Origin: Pseudomonas fildesensis
Lineage (GTDB): Bacteria > Pseudomonadota > Gammaproteobacteria > Pseudomonadales > Pseudomonadaceae
Assembly (NCBI RefSeq): GCF_001050345.1
Contig: NZ_LFMW01000007.1
Coordinates: forward strand, 62,001 to 126,000
Reading direction: 5' to 3'
Length of the DNA stretch: 64,000 bases
Positions 1 through 9,300 of the stretch are shown piece after piece; the first letter of the stretch is position 1; each line of letters opens with the position of its first letter. The position numbers and the translations under genes are program-made. The notes beneath the pieces were generated by a model. It did no database searches. It saw nothing but the letters and a program-made list of their open reading frames with translations, and had not been told where the DNA came from.

Positions 1-79
1 GATCCTGGCGGCGCATCAGGCGGAATTGGTGGCGTATGAATTGAGTGGCAGCCTCAGCGGGGCGCGGTTGGCGAACTGA
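1..79 (+). CDS. 3' end of an unidentified protein-coding gene (truncated by window edge)
   Basis: An open frame enters from the left edge and stops at TGA 77-79; the visible tail ends in the residues SGSLSGARLAN. Only about 25 residues are present and no family is recognisable. The frame has the GC-rich third positions of the neighbouring genes and is followed directly by a palindromic repeat, as is common at Pseudomonas gene ends. It could be non-coding. Confidence 0.4.
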   Translation, partial: ILAAHQAELVAYELSGSLSGARLAN

Positions 80-86
80 AGACATC

Positions 87-114
87 TGTAGGAGCGAGCT
101 TGCTCGCTCCTACA
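87..114. repeat. REP-like perfect palindrome
   Basis: A perfect 28-bp inverted repeat (TGTAGGAGCGAGC / GCTCGCTCCTACA arms around a TT-type centre) lies 7 bp after the stop of the truncated first gene. It has no T-tract, so it is better read as a Pseudomonas REP-type extragenic palindrome than as an intrinsic terminator, although such hairpins can protect mRNA 3' ends. Confidence 0.7.
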
Positions 115-184
115 GTGGTGTTGTGTTGAGGGGATAAATGTTAGGTTGCTTAGCATTCTTCCGTAGTCGATGAGCCCGCCTGCA

Positions 185-1159
185 ATGAAAAAGACTGTCC
201 TCGCTTTCAGCCGTGTCACCCCGGAAATGATCGAACGCCTGCAACAGGATTTCGAGGTGATCGCGCCCAACCCCAAACTGGGTGACATCAACGCGCAGTT
301 CAACGAAGCGCTGCCCCACGCCCACGGTTTGATTGGCGTGGGTCGCAAGCTGGGCCGCGCACAGCTCGAAGGCGCGAGCAAGCTGGAAGTGGTCTCCAGC
401 GTCTCGGTGGGTTACGACAACTACGACGTGCCGTACTTCAACGAGCGCGGGATCATGCTGACCAACACCCCCGACGTCCTCACCGAAAGCACCGCTGACC
501 TGGCCTTCGCCCTGCTGATGAGCAGCGCGCGTCGCGTGGCCGAGTTGGACGCCTGGACCAAGGCCGGCCAGTGGAAAGCCAGCGTGGGTGCACCGTTGTT
601 CGGCTGCGATGTGCACGGCAAGACCCTGGGCATCGTCGGCATGGGCAATATCGGCGCAGCCGTGGCCCGTCGCGGGCGCCTGGGTTTCAACATGCCGATT
701 CTGTACACCGGCAACAGCCGCAAGACTGAGCTGGAACAGGCGTTGGGCGCGCAGTTCCGCAGCCTGGACCAGTTGCTGGCCGAGGCGGATTTCGTCTGCC
801 TGGTGGTGCCGTTGAGCGACAAGACCCGCCACCTGATCAGTACCCGCGAGCTGGGGCTGATGAAGTCCAGCGCGATCCTGATCAATATTTCCCGTGGCCC
901 GGTGGTCGACGAACCGGCGCTGATCGAAGCCCTGCAAACCCAAAAAATTCGCGGCGCCGGGCTGGATGTGTACGAGCAGGAGCCATTGGCCGAGTCGCCG
1001 CTGTTCCAACTGAGCAATGCCGTGACCCTGCCGCATATCGGCTCGGCGACGAACGAAACCCGCGAAGCCATGGCCAACCGCGCCCTGGAGAACCTGCGCA
1101 GCGCCCTGCTGGGCCAGCGGCCGCAGGATCTGGTGAACCCGCAGGTGTGGAAGGGCTAA
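185..1159 (+). CDS. ghrB: D-2-hydroxyacid dehydrogenase, GhrB / 2-ketogluconate reductase type
   Basis: Predicted cytosolic NAD(P)H-dependent reductase of 2-ketoacids such as glyoxylate, hydroxypyruvate or 2-ketogluconate. The protein has the two-domain D-2-hydroxyacid dehydrogenase fold: a Rossmann dinucleotide-binding motif GMGNIG near residue 155, and the catalytic Arg (NISRGPVVDE), Glu (DVYEQEP) and His (LPHIGSAT) regions in order. The frame is open from ATG 170, but ATG 185 (MKKTVLAFS) gives 324 residues and matches the N terminus expected for GhrB, so I chose 185. No kgu operon genes are visible beside it, so the natural substrate cannot be fixed from context. Confidence 0.9.
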   Translation: MKKTVLAFSRVTPEMIERLQQDFEVIAPNPKLGDINAQFNEALPHAHGLIGVGRKLGRAQLEGASKLEVVSSVSVGYDNYDVPYFNERGIMLTNTPDVLTESTADLAFALLMSSARRVAELDAWTKAGQWKASVGAPLFGCDVHGKTLGIVGMGNIGAAVARRGRLGFNMPILYTGNSRKTELEQALGAQFRSLDQLLAEADFVCLVVPLSDKTRHLISTRELGLMKSSAILINISRGPVVDEPALIEALQTQKIRGAGLDVYEQEPLAESPLFQLSNAVTLPHIGSATNETREAMANRALENLRSALLGQRPQDLVNPQVWKG

Positions 1160-1193
1160 GACCAGACACAAACAAAGGCAGGTGTGGGTTTTC

Positions 1194-1280
1194 TGTGGCT
1201 TGCTCGCGCTGGGCTGCGAAGCGGCCCCAAAAAACCTGGGAGCGCTGCGCACTCCAGCGCGAGCAAGCTCGCTCGCCACA
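1194..1280. repeat. Long inverted repeat (REP-type) between ghrB and cheV
   Basis: Two 15-bp arms, 1198-1212 and 1254-1268, are perfect reverse complements, and the outer TGTGGC/GCCACA bases extend the pairing. The 41-bp interior holds further GC-rich short complementarities. No T-tract follows. The layout (two palindromic ends around a spacer of tens of bases) is that of a paired REP element. Confidence 0.65.
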
Positions 1281-1355
1281 ACCGGTTAAAGCCTGGGCCG
1301 TCGAGGTCGATAACCTCAATAGAAGATCGTCATCCCTGATCCACAGAAGGTTTTT

Positions 1356-2258
1356 ATGTCCACCACCAAAGCCCGCGCAGACTCACTCTCGCTTCTGCTC
1401 TTTACCTTGCGCAGCGGCAAGCTGATGGCCATCAACCTGCTGAAAGTCAGCGAAATCATCCCCTGCCCGCCGCTGACCAAGCTGCCGGAGTCCCATCCCC
1501 ACGTCAAAGGGATTGCCACCCTGCGCGGCGCCTCGTTGGCGGTGATCGACCTCAGCCGTGCCTTGGGCGAAATGCCCCTGGCGGACCCGAACGGCGGCTG
1601 CCTGATCGTCACCGATGTCAGCCGTTCCAAACAGGGCCTGCATGTGCAGGCGGTCAGCAAGATTGTGCATTGCCTGACCACCGATATCCGCCCGCCGCCC
1701 TTCGGCTCCGGCGGCAACCGTTCGTTTATCACCGGGGTGACCCAGGTCGAAGGCGGACTGGTGCAGGTACTGGATATCGAGAAGGTCATCCACGGTATCG
1801 CGCCGGCGCCGATTGAAGTGGCACCGACCGACCTGACCATGGAAGAGGCCGAAGTGCTCGGCCATGCGCGGATTCTGGTGGTGGATGACAGCCAGGTCGC
1901 CCTGCAGCAATCGGTGCACACCCTGCGCAACCTCGGCCTGACGTGCCACACCGCGCGCAGCGCCAAAGAGGCCATCGACGTGTTGCTGGAGCTACAAGGC
2001 ACCGCCGAGCAGATCAATGTGGTGGTGTCCGACATCGAAATGTCCGAGATGGACGGTTACGCCCTGACCCGCACTCTGCGCGAAACCCCGGACTTCCAGG
2101 ACCTTTACGTGCTGTTGCACACCTCCCTGGACAGCGCGATGAACAGCGAAAAAGCCCGCGTGGCCGGCGCCAATGCGGTATTGACCAAATTCTCTTCGCC
2201 AGAACTGACCAAATGCCTGGTCGTCGCCGCCCAGACCGTGGCGCAACAAGGCCTGTAA
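1356..2258 (+). CDS. cheV: Chemotaxis coupling protein CheV (CheW domain + receiver)
   Basis: A 300-residue protein with an N-terminal CheW-like domain (about residues 10-155) that should link chemoreceptors to the CheA kinase, joined to a C-terminal receiver domain (about 170-295). The receiver phospho-acceptor is Asp226 in VVVSDIEMSEMDG, and ILVVDDSQ gives the acidic pocket. A purine-rich AGAAGG stretch precedes ATG 1356. No other che genes are nearby, so this is an orphan CheV acting in trans, probably tuning adaptation or coupling for a subset of receptors. Confidence 0.95.
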   Translation: MSTTKARADSLSLLLFTLRSGKLMAINLLKVSEIIPCPPLTKLPESHPHVKGIATLRGASLAVIDLSRALGEMPLADPNGGCLIVTDVSRSKQGLHVQAVSKIVHCLTTDIRPPPFGSGGNRSFITGVTQVEGGLVQVLDIEKVIHGIAPAPIEVAPTDLTMEEAEVLGHARILVVDDSQVALQQSVHTLRNLGLTCHTARSAKEAIDVLLELQGTAEQINVVVSDIEMSEMDGYALTRTLRETPDFQDLYVLLHTSLDSAMNSEKARVAGANAVLTKFSSPELTKCLVVAAQTVAQQGL

Positions 2259-2261
2259 CCG

Positions 2262-2744
2262 GTGGCAGAGTATTTCCAGCTGCTGCGCCGCGACCTCACC
2301 GCCAGCCTGCCCGCACCGCAGTGGCCGGCCGATACTCGGCTGGATCATTACCGCAATGAACTGGCCCCGGCGATTCATGCCGTGTTGCGCATGACCCAGG
2401 AACAGGGCGGTGGCCGCGTCGCCAACCTGCAAACCTGGCAACACCAGTTCATCACCGATGCCGAGTTCGACCCCACGCTATGCCTGGTGGCCAGCAACGG
2501 CGACGGCATTCTCGGCGTGGCCCAATGCTGGACCAGCGCCTTTATCAAAAACCTCTGCGTCCACCCGTGCGCACAGGGCCAAGGGCTGGGCCGCGCCTTG
2601 TTACTGCACAGCTTTCAGGTGTTCAAGCAGCGCGGCGAACCCTATGTCGACCTCAAGGTGCTGGAAAGCAACCTGCGCGCCCGGCAACTCTACGAAAGTG
2701 CAGGCATGGTCTTTGTGTTGCGCGATGTGATCACCGAGGCCTGA
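2262..2744 (+). CDS. GNAT-family N-acetyltransferase
   Basis: A 160-residue GCN5-related acetyltransferase. The acetyl-CoA binding motif A is visible as NLCVHPCAQGQGLGRALL, followed by the C-terminal DLKVLESNLRARQLYESAGM that ends many GNAT domains. The frame begins with GTG 2262, three bases after the cheV stop, which implies cotranscription and translational coupling; no ATG fits the domain length. The acetylated substrate is unknown. Confidence 0.85.
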   Translation: MAEYFQLLRRDLTASLPAPQWPADTRLDHYRNELAPAIHAVLRMTQEQGGGRVANLQTWQHQFITDAEFDPTLCLVASNGDGILGVAQCWTSAFIKNLCVHPCAQGQGLGRALLLHSFQVFKQRGEPYVDLKVLESNLRARQLYESAGMVFVLRDVITEA

Positions 2745-2852
2745 CAGTCACTGGCGCATAACTTGCTTCCAGAGAGCCTGAACGCTGGACAGAGGTAAAA
2801 ACCCGTCACCGTTCAAGCGTGCCCTCTGACCCTGCCTGGTGACAGATCCTCC

Positions 2853-3596
2853 ATGAATACTCACTTTTCCTGCGTAGGTTGCGGCAAATGCTGCTCCGAC
2901 CACCATGTACCCCTGACCCTCCACGAAGCCCGCCAGTGGGCGGCTGACGGCGGAAACGTCATCGTGCTGGTGGAGGGTTTTCTCGACAATGGCCTGGGCC
3001 TGCCCCTGCAACAACGCGAGCACGCCGAACGCCGCTCGGTGGTGGTACCCAGCGGAAACACCCAGGCGTTTGTGGCAATCACCTTCGCCGCCTACAACCC
3101 CGGACGCTGCCGGAATCTTGACGAAGACAACCGCTGTGGCATCTATGAGCGTCGGCCACTGGTGTGTCGCATCTACCCGATGGAGATCAACCCGCATATC
3201 CCGCTGAACCCCGCAGCCAAGGAATGCCCGCAGGAATCGTGGGAACAGGGCCCGGCGTTAATCGTGGGGGGTGAATTGATGGATCAGGAACTGGTTGAAT
3301 TGATCCGCCGTTCGCGCCAGGCCGACCGTGACGACGTGCAGACCAAGGAGGCGGTGTGCGCCTTGCTGGGGATTCGCACCACCGCGCTCAAGGGCGATGG
3401 CTTTACCGCGTACCTACCCGACATGCACGCATTTGCCCAGGCGATCGAGTTGGCGGTTGATCGGCCGTCCGTGGCCAATGAGTGGGTGTTTCATGTGTCC
3501 GGCATAGACATCGCGGAGCAGTTGCTGGATGCCGGGGCGCAGATCGCCACCGAGGTGCCGGCCAACTATGCGTTTATTTCGCTGCGCGCGGCATAA
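2853..3596 (+). CDS. YkgJ-family cysteine-cluster (zinc or iron chelating) protein
   Basis: The 247-residue product starts with FSCVGCGKCC, the CxxCxxCC signature of the YkgJ/UPF0153 family, and has later cysteines in PGRCRNLDEDNRCGIYERR and RPLVCRIYP that complete the metal-binding cluster. The long C-terminal part is less conserved. The start at ATG 2853 is followed immediately by the cysteine motif, so an upstream start is unlikely. Members are thought to bind Fe-S or zinc; the role is not known. Confidence 0.85.
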   Translation: MNTHFSCVGCGKCCSDHHVPLTLHEARQWAADGGNVIVLVEGFLDNGLGLPLQQREHAERRSVVVPSGNTQAFVAITFAAYNPGRCRNLDEDNRCGIYERRPLVCRIYPMEINPHIPLNPAAKECPQESWEQGPALIVGGELMDQELVELIRRSRQADRDDVQTKEAVCALLGIRTTALKGDGFTAYLPDMHAFAQAIELAVDRPSVANEWVFHVSGIDIAEQLLDAGAQIATEVPANYAFISLRAA

Positions 3597-3813
3597 GCTC
3601 CCTCGCCACAGGTTCCAGCCAAGCCCGGCCGTCAGCTTTACGCCCATGCCGATCACCGGCCATCTGCGCCGCTTGCCCGCCCGCAGCCGTGCGTAGACGC
3701 GGTCCGCTGCCCCCGTCCTGCGGGCGTCAGGCTTAGTCGACAGGGCGTCGACTCGAAGCGCCCCCATGGGGCAAACACTGATCCAGCTCACGTCATGCGC
3801 AATTAATTTGCGA

Positions 3814-4605
3814 TCACGGCATGGAGGGTGATGTGTCCAGGCTGTAGCGCTGGAGGATCCGCTGGTGTTCGCCGTTTTGCATCAATTGTTCAAGGGCGCG
3901 GTTGAGATCATCGCGCAACGCGGTATCGGGTTTGCGTACCGCGATCGCCACGCTATTACCCAATAGGTGTGCCAAAACCGGGGGCCCGAGGAAATCGAAA
4001 TCCTGGCCGTCGGCGGTGTCGAGCAGTGCTTCACGAATTTCTACAGTACCTTGCAAGGTGGCGTCGATATCGCCTGCCACCAGGCTGCGCACCAGTTGGT
4101 CGTTGAGCCAGAAGCTCTTGACGATAACGCCCTTGGGCGCCCACTTGGACAAGGCAAAGGCTTCGCGATTGCTCGCCAGCAACACCCCGACGCGCTTGCC
4201 TTTGAGCGAGCGTACGTTCGGCATCAAGCCGGAGGTTCTGCGCGCGACCAGGCGCGTGGTGAAGGGATAGAGGTCATCGGTGAAGTTCACCCATTGCCGT
4301 CGTCTCGATGTCGGGGCCATGCCCATGATTGCATCGAAATGCCGGGCTTCGAGCGCCGGGATGTCTTCGACGAGCACCTGATCGACCCAGGTACACCGCA
4401 CGTTGAGCTGCTGGCACAAGGCGTTGCCCAGCTCAATATTGAGCCCCACCAGTTGCCCCTGCTGATTGCGGCTCTGGAAAGGCGGGAACAGCGCCGCGAC
4501 GGCGAAACGAATTTCGTGGCGGGTTTGATCATCTGCAGCGGCAGTGCAAAAAACACCGCCCAACAGCAATAAGGCAAGCGCCACACAGAGGTGTATCAAG
4601 GTCAC
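3814..4605 (-). CDS. Periplasmic solute-binding protein, family 3 (polar amino-acid type)
   Basis: A 263-residue protein with a cleavable signal peptide (hydrophobic residues 5-20, probable cleavage near residue 24) and the SBP family 3 fold: FAVAALFPPFQSRNQQGQLVG at the start of lobe 1, the GLNIELGNALC segment, and LKGKRVGVLLAS at the lobe 2 entry. It is monocistronic, with no ABC permease or ATPase genes beside it. It may serve a distant transporter, or act as a stand-alone ligand sensor. Confidence 0.85.
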   Translation of the reverse strand: MTLIHLCVALALLLLGGVFCTAAADDQTRHEIRFAVAALFPPFQSRNQQGQLVGLNIELGNALCQQLNVRCTWVDQVLVEDIPALEARHFDAIMGMAPTSRRRQWVNFTDDLYPFTTRLVARRTSGLMPNVRSLKGKRVGVLLASNREAFALSKWAPKGVIVKSFWLNDQLVRSLVAGDIDATLQGTVEIREALLDTADGQDFDFLGPPVLAHLLGNSVAIAVRKPDTALRDDLNRALEQLMQNGEHQRILQRYSLDTSPSMP

Positions 4606-4774
4606 AGGGACGTCCTTTCCAGAAAACCAGCCTCATCGCGCCCCATCCTCTCTGAGAAACAAGCGGGATGGAGCCAATGCGGTGCAAGCTTTCAAGAAAT
4701 GGACGCGGACCTACAAGCAGAAATATCAGCCAGCCTTGTAGGCAAAAGTCGACACGGCGTGCGACTTGTTACTC

Positions 4775-5008
4775 TCAGCGTTTACCCATTGAACGGCGAG
4801 TGCCCGGCGGCGCCATCCCCGGTGACTTGGTGTGGCCGTTCTTGGCGCCGTTCTTGTACCAAGGCTGTGCGGCGTCTTTGGCCCCGGCCAGTTCACCCGG
4901 TTTGAAGGGAAACTTGAACGCCTGGATCTCGGCTTTTTCAACGTTCTCGGCGCTGGCCGGATCGACGAGGTCGGCCGCTTCAACAGGGGGTTGTGTCGGG
5001 GAAGTCAT
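4775..5008 (-). CDS. Small conserved-looking protein of unknown function (77 aa)
   Basis: The frame starts at ATG 5008 behind a GGAG ribosome-binding site and encodes 77 residues with no signal peptide or membrane segment. The N terminus is acidic and proline-rich, the middle contains FKFPFKPGELAGAKDAAQPW, and the C terminus is strongly basic (GTRRSMGKR). I do not recognise a named domain. The codon use and good Shine-Dalgarno support a real gene over the overlapping frames on either strand. Confidence 0.65.
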   Translation of the reverse strand: MTSPTQPPVEAADLVDPASAENVEKAEIQAFKFPFKPGELAGAKDAAQPWYKNGAKNGHTKSPGMAPPGTRRSMGKR

Positions 5009-5060
5009 AAGGGCTCCGGCGCAGCTGTTTGTGTAAAAACGGGAGTATACCGGGGCCGGG

Positions 5061-5199
5061 GCTTCAAGCGGTAAGCTTCAAGCGGCAAGTGAAAAGCGCC
5101 AGCTGTCACGGCTGTCAGTTAGCGGTCACGATTCTGACTGGGTTACAACGCTATAAAGCACTCATCCAAACTTCAACTTGCAGCTTGAAACTTGCAGCT
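5061..5199. repeat. Tandem 14-bp repeats in inverted orientation before the RND operon
   Basis: Two copies of GCTTCAAGCGG(T/C)AA lie head to tail at 5061-5088, and two 11-bp copies of AACTTGCAGCT, 14 bp apart, lie at 5175-5199. The second pair is approximately the reverse complement of the first family (CTTCAAG..GCAAGT versus ACTTGCAGCTTGAA). This resembles the CTTCAAGCTGCAAG family of intergenic repeats in Pseudomonas. It sits where the efflux operon promoter must be. Confidence 0.6.
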
Positions 5200-5218
5200 G
5201 CGCCTATGGCGTCTTCCC

Positions 5219-6385
5219 ATGCAAATTCAACGAAAAACCGCCCTGATCGTGGGTGTCCTCGTGGTGCTGGCGATTGCAGCCTGGGCACTGACCCGCCCGG
5301 CCAAGACCAAACTGGCGGTGCCGACGGCGATTCCGGTGCGGGTGGTGAGCGTGGCGCAACAGGACATCCCGCGTTTTGTCAGCGGCATAGGAACGGTGCT
5401 GTCGCTGCACAATGTGGTGATTCGCCCGCAGGTTGACGGCATCCTCACCAAACTGCTGGTCAAGGAAGGCCAGTTGGTCAAGACCGGGGATCTGTTGGCA
5501 ACCATCGATGATCGCTCGATCCGCGCCAGCCTCGACCAGGCCAAGGCGCAATTGGGGGAAAACCAGGCGCAGTTGCAAGTGGCGCTGATCAACCTCAAGC
5601 GCTACAAGGAACTGAGCGTCGACGACGGCGTGTCCAAACAGACGTACGACCAGCAGCAAGCCCTGGTCAACCAGCTCAAGGCCACCGCGCAGGGCAATCA
5701 GGCGGCCATCGACGCAGCCCAGGTACAGCTTTCCTACACGCAGATTCGCTCGCCAGTCAGCGGCCGCGTCGGCATTCGCACACTGGATGAAGGCAACTTC
5801 CTGCGCACGAGCGATACCCAGGGCCTGTTCTCGGTCACCCAGATCGACCCGATTGCCGTCGAATTCTCCCTGCCGCAACAGATGCTCCCAACCCTGCAAG
5901 GCCTGATTGCAGCGCCGACAAAGGCCAGCGTCGATGCCTACATGGGCGCCGACACCGACGGCCAGACCGGCGATTTGCTCGGTGAAGGCCACTTGAGCCT
6001 GATCGACAACCAAATCAGTTCCACCACCGGCACCCTGCGTGCCAAGGCCGAGTTCAACAACGCCTCGCAGCGCCTGTGGCCAGGGCAACTGGTGACCATC
6101 AAGATCCAGACCGCCCTCGACAAGAACGCCCTGGTGGTGCCACCCACCGTGGTGCAGCGCGGCCTGGATTCGCACTTCGTGTACCGGGTCAACGGTGACA
6201 GGGTGGACGTGGTGCCGGTGCAAGTGATGTATCAAAACAGCGACGTGAACATCATCAAGGGCGTCCAGGCCGGCGATGTGCTGGTCAGCGATGGCCAGTC
6301 GCGGCTCAAGGCGGGCGCCCAGGTGGACGTGCTCAAGGAGCCGCCGCAGGTGATCCAGACCGTCGACGCCAAGGTGCAGCCATGA
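5219..6385 (+). CDS. RND efflux membrane-fusion (periplasmic adaptor) subunit
   Basis: HlyD/MdtA-type adaptor that bridges an inner-membrane RND pump and an outer-membrane channel. It has an N-terminal hydrophobic anchor or signal (residues about 8-24), a lipoyl half-motif RPQVDGILTKLLVKEG, a coiled-coil hairpin (about 105-160), the second lipoyl half with SPVSGRVGIRTLDEG, and beta-barrel and membrane-proximal regions. The frame extends back to TTG 5192, but ATG 5219 (MQIQRKTALIVG) gives the normal signal-anchor N terminus. Its stop overlaps the pump start in ATGA (6382-6385). Confidence 0.92.
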   Translation: MQIQRKTALIVGVLVVLAIAAWALTRPAKTKLAVPTAIPVRVVSVAQQDIPRFVSGIGTVLSLHNVVIRPQVDGILTKLLVKEGQLVKTGDLLATIDDRSIRASLDQAKAQLGENQAQLQVALINLKRYKELSVDDGVSKQTYDQQQALVNQLKATAQGNQAAIDAAQVQLSYTQIRSPVSGRVGIRTLDEGNFLRTSDTQGLFSVTQIDPIAVEFSLPQQMLPTLQGLIAAPTKASVDAYMGADTDGQTGDLLGEGHLSLIDNQISSTTGTLRAKAEFNNASQRLWPGQLVTIKIQTALDKNALVVPPTVVQRGLDSHFVYRVNGDRVDVVPVQVMYQNSDVNIIKGVQAGDVLVSDGQSRLKAGAQVDVLKEPPQVIQTVDAKVQP

Positions 6386-9300
6386 ACAGCAGCCGTTCAC
6401 CGTCGGCCTGGTGCGTCGACCACCCGGTCGCGACCCTGCTGCTGACCTTCGCCCTGGTGCTGCTCGGGCTGATTGCCTTCCCGCGTCTGGCCATCGCCCC
6501 ACTACCGGAAGCGGAATTTCCGACGATCCAGGTCACCGCGCAACTGCCCGGCGCCAGCCCGGACACCATGGCGTCTTCCGTGGCAACGCCGTTGGAGGTG
6601 CAATTCAGCGCCATCCCCGGTATGACCCAGATGACCTCCAGCAGCGCCTTGGGCTCAACCCAACTGACCCTGCAATTCACCCTCGACAAGAGCATCGACA
6701 CCGCCGCCCAGGAAGTACAGGCGGCGATCAATACCGCGTCCGGCAAACTGCCCAGCGACATGCCAAGCCTGCCGACCTGGAAGAAGGTCAACCCGGCAGA
6801 CAGCCCGGTGCTGATCCTCAGCGTCAGCTCCGACAGCATGCCCAGCACCGAGTTGAGCGACTATGTGGAAACGCTGTTGGCCCGGCAGATCAGCCAGATC
6901 GAAGGCGTCGGCCAGATCAACATCACCGGCCAGCAACGCCCGGCGATTCGCGTGCAGGCCTCTCCCGACAAACTCGCAGCCATCGGCCTGACCCTGGCCG
7001 ACATTCGCCTGGCCATCCAGCAATCGAGCCTGAACCTGGCCAAGGGTGCGATCTACGGCGAGAACAGCGTGTCGACCCTGTCGACCAACGACCAGTTGTT
7101 TCATCCTGAGGACTACGCCCAGCTGATCGTGTCCTACAAGAACGGCGCACCGGTTCAACTGCGCGACGTCGCCAAAGTCATCAACGGTTCGGAAAACGCC
7201 TACGTGCAGGCATGGTCCGGCGATACGCCCGGGGTCAACCTGGTGATTTCGCGCCAACCCGGCGCGAACATCGTCGAAACCGTTGACCGCATTCAATCGG
7301 AACTGCCGCGCCTGCAGGCCATGCTGCCGGCCTCGGTGCAGGTCAGCGTGTTGACCGACCGCACCAAGACCATCCGCGCCTCCCTGCATGAAGTGGAAGT
7401 CACCCTGCTGATCGCCGTGTTGCTGGTGGTGGCGGTGATGGCGCTGTTCCTGCGCCAGTTGTCGGCGACGCTGATTGTGTCCAGTGTGCTCGGTGTGTCG
7501 TTGGTCGCCAGCTTCGCCTTGATGTACGTGATGGGCTTCAGCCTGAACAACCTGACCCTGGTGGCGATCGTGATCGCCGTGGGGTTTGTGGTGGATGATG
7601 CCATCGTGGTGGTGGAGAACATTCACCGCCACCTGGAAGCCGGCCTGGGCAAGCGCGAAGCGGCAATCAAGGGCGCTGGCGAGATTGGTTTTACCGTGGT
7701 GTCCATCAGCTTCTCGCTGGTGGCGGCGTTTATTCCGCTGCTGTTCATGGGCGGCGTGGTCGGGCGGTTGTTCAAGGAATTTGCCCTGACGGCGACGTCG
7801 ACCATCCTGATTTCGGTGGTGGTCTCGCTGACCCTCGCACCCACCCTGGCGGCGCTCTTCATGCGTGCACCGACCCATCACGCCCACGACAAACCCGGTT
7901 TCAGCGAACGCCTGCTCGCCAGCTATGCGCGCAACTTGCGCCGCGCCCTGGCCCATCAACGCAGCATGCTCGCGATCTTCGTGGTCACCCTGGCGCTCGC
8001 GGTGGTCGGGTATGTGTTTATTCCCAAGGGTTTCTTCCCGGTGCAAGACACCGGCTTTGTACTCGGCACCAGCGAAGCAGCAGCCGACGTGTCATACCCG
8101 GACATGGTCGCCAAACACAAGGCCCTGGCCGAGATCGTCAAGGACGACCCCGCGGTGGCGGCGTTTTCCCATTCGGTGGGCGTCACCGGCAGTAACCAGA
8201 CCATCGCCAACGGCCGCTTCTGGATCGCCTTGAAAGATCGGGGTGATCGCGACGTGTCGGCCAGCCAATTCATCGACCGTATCCGGCCCAAGCTGGCGAA
8301 GGTGCCCGGCATCGTGCTGTACCTGCGCGCCGGCCAGGACATCAACCTGAGCTCCGGCCCGAGCCGCGCCCAGTACCAATATGTGCTCAAGAGCAACGAC
8401 GGCCCGACGCTGAATACCTGGACTCAGCGTCTCACCGAAAAACTGCGCGCCAACCCCGCGTTCCGCGACCTGTCCAACGACCTGCAACTGGGCGGCAGCA
8501 TCACCCACATCAGCATCGACCGTCAGGCCGCTGCACGTTTCGGCCTGACCGCCACCGATGTCGACCAGGCGCTGTACGACGCCTTCGGCCAGCGCCAGAT
8601 CAACGAGTTCCAGACCGAGATCAACCAGTACCAGGTGGTGCTGGAGCTGGACACTCAGCAACGCGGCAAGGCCGAGAGCCTGAACTACTTCTACCTGCGC
8701 TCGCCGCTGACCAACGAGATGGTGCCGCTGTCGGCGGTGGCCAAGGTCGATGCGCCTACCGTGGGGCCATTGTCCATCAGCCATGACGGCATGTTCCCGG
8801 CCGCCAACCTGTCGTTCAACCTCGCCCCCGGCGTGGCGTTGGGCGATGCGGTGATCATGCTCAACCAGGCGAAGAATGAAATCGGCATGCCCGCCAGCAT
8901 CATCGGCAACTTCCAGGGTGCGGCCCAGGCGTTCCAGAGTTCGCTGGCCAGCCAACCGTGGCTGATCCTCGCAGCACTCGTGGCCGTCTACATCATCCTC
9001 GGCGTGTTATACGAGAGCTTCGTGCACCCACTGACGATCATCTCCACCTTGCCGTCGGCCGGGTTGGGCGCCTTGATCATGCTGTGGCTGCTGGGCCAGG
9101 ACTTTTCGATCATGGCGCTGATCGGCCTGGTGTTGCTGATCGGGATCGTGAAGAAGAACGGCATCCTGATGATCGACTTCGCCCTGGAGGCCCAACGGGT
9201 CAGAGGCATGTCGCCGCAGGACGCGATCTACGAAGCCTGTGTCACGCGGTTCCGGCCGATCATCATGACCACCCTCGCCGCGCTGCTGGGCGCGGTGCCG

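Noticed and set aside
110..1279. 389-codon open frame antisense to the ghrB-type gene
   Set aside because: Shadow frame of a well-supported gene, with the same His/Gln/Ala-rich composition and no recognisable motif.
3597..3813. GC-rich 217-bp gap after the cysteine-cluster gene
   Set aside because: It contains short inverted sequences (for example around 3715-3755) but no clear terminator, promoter or gene, and no match to the repeat families seen elsewhere in the window.
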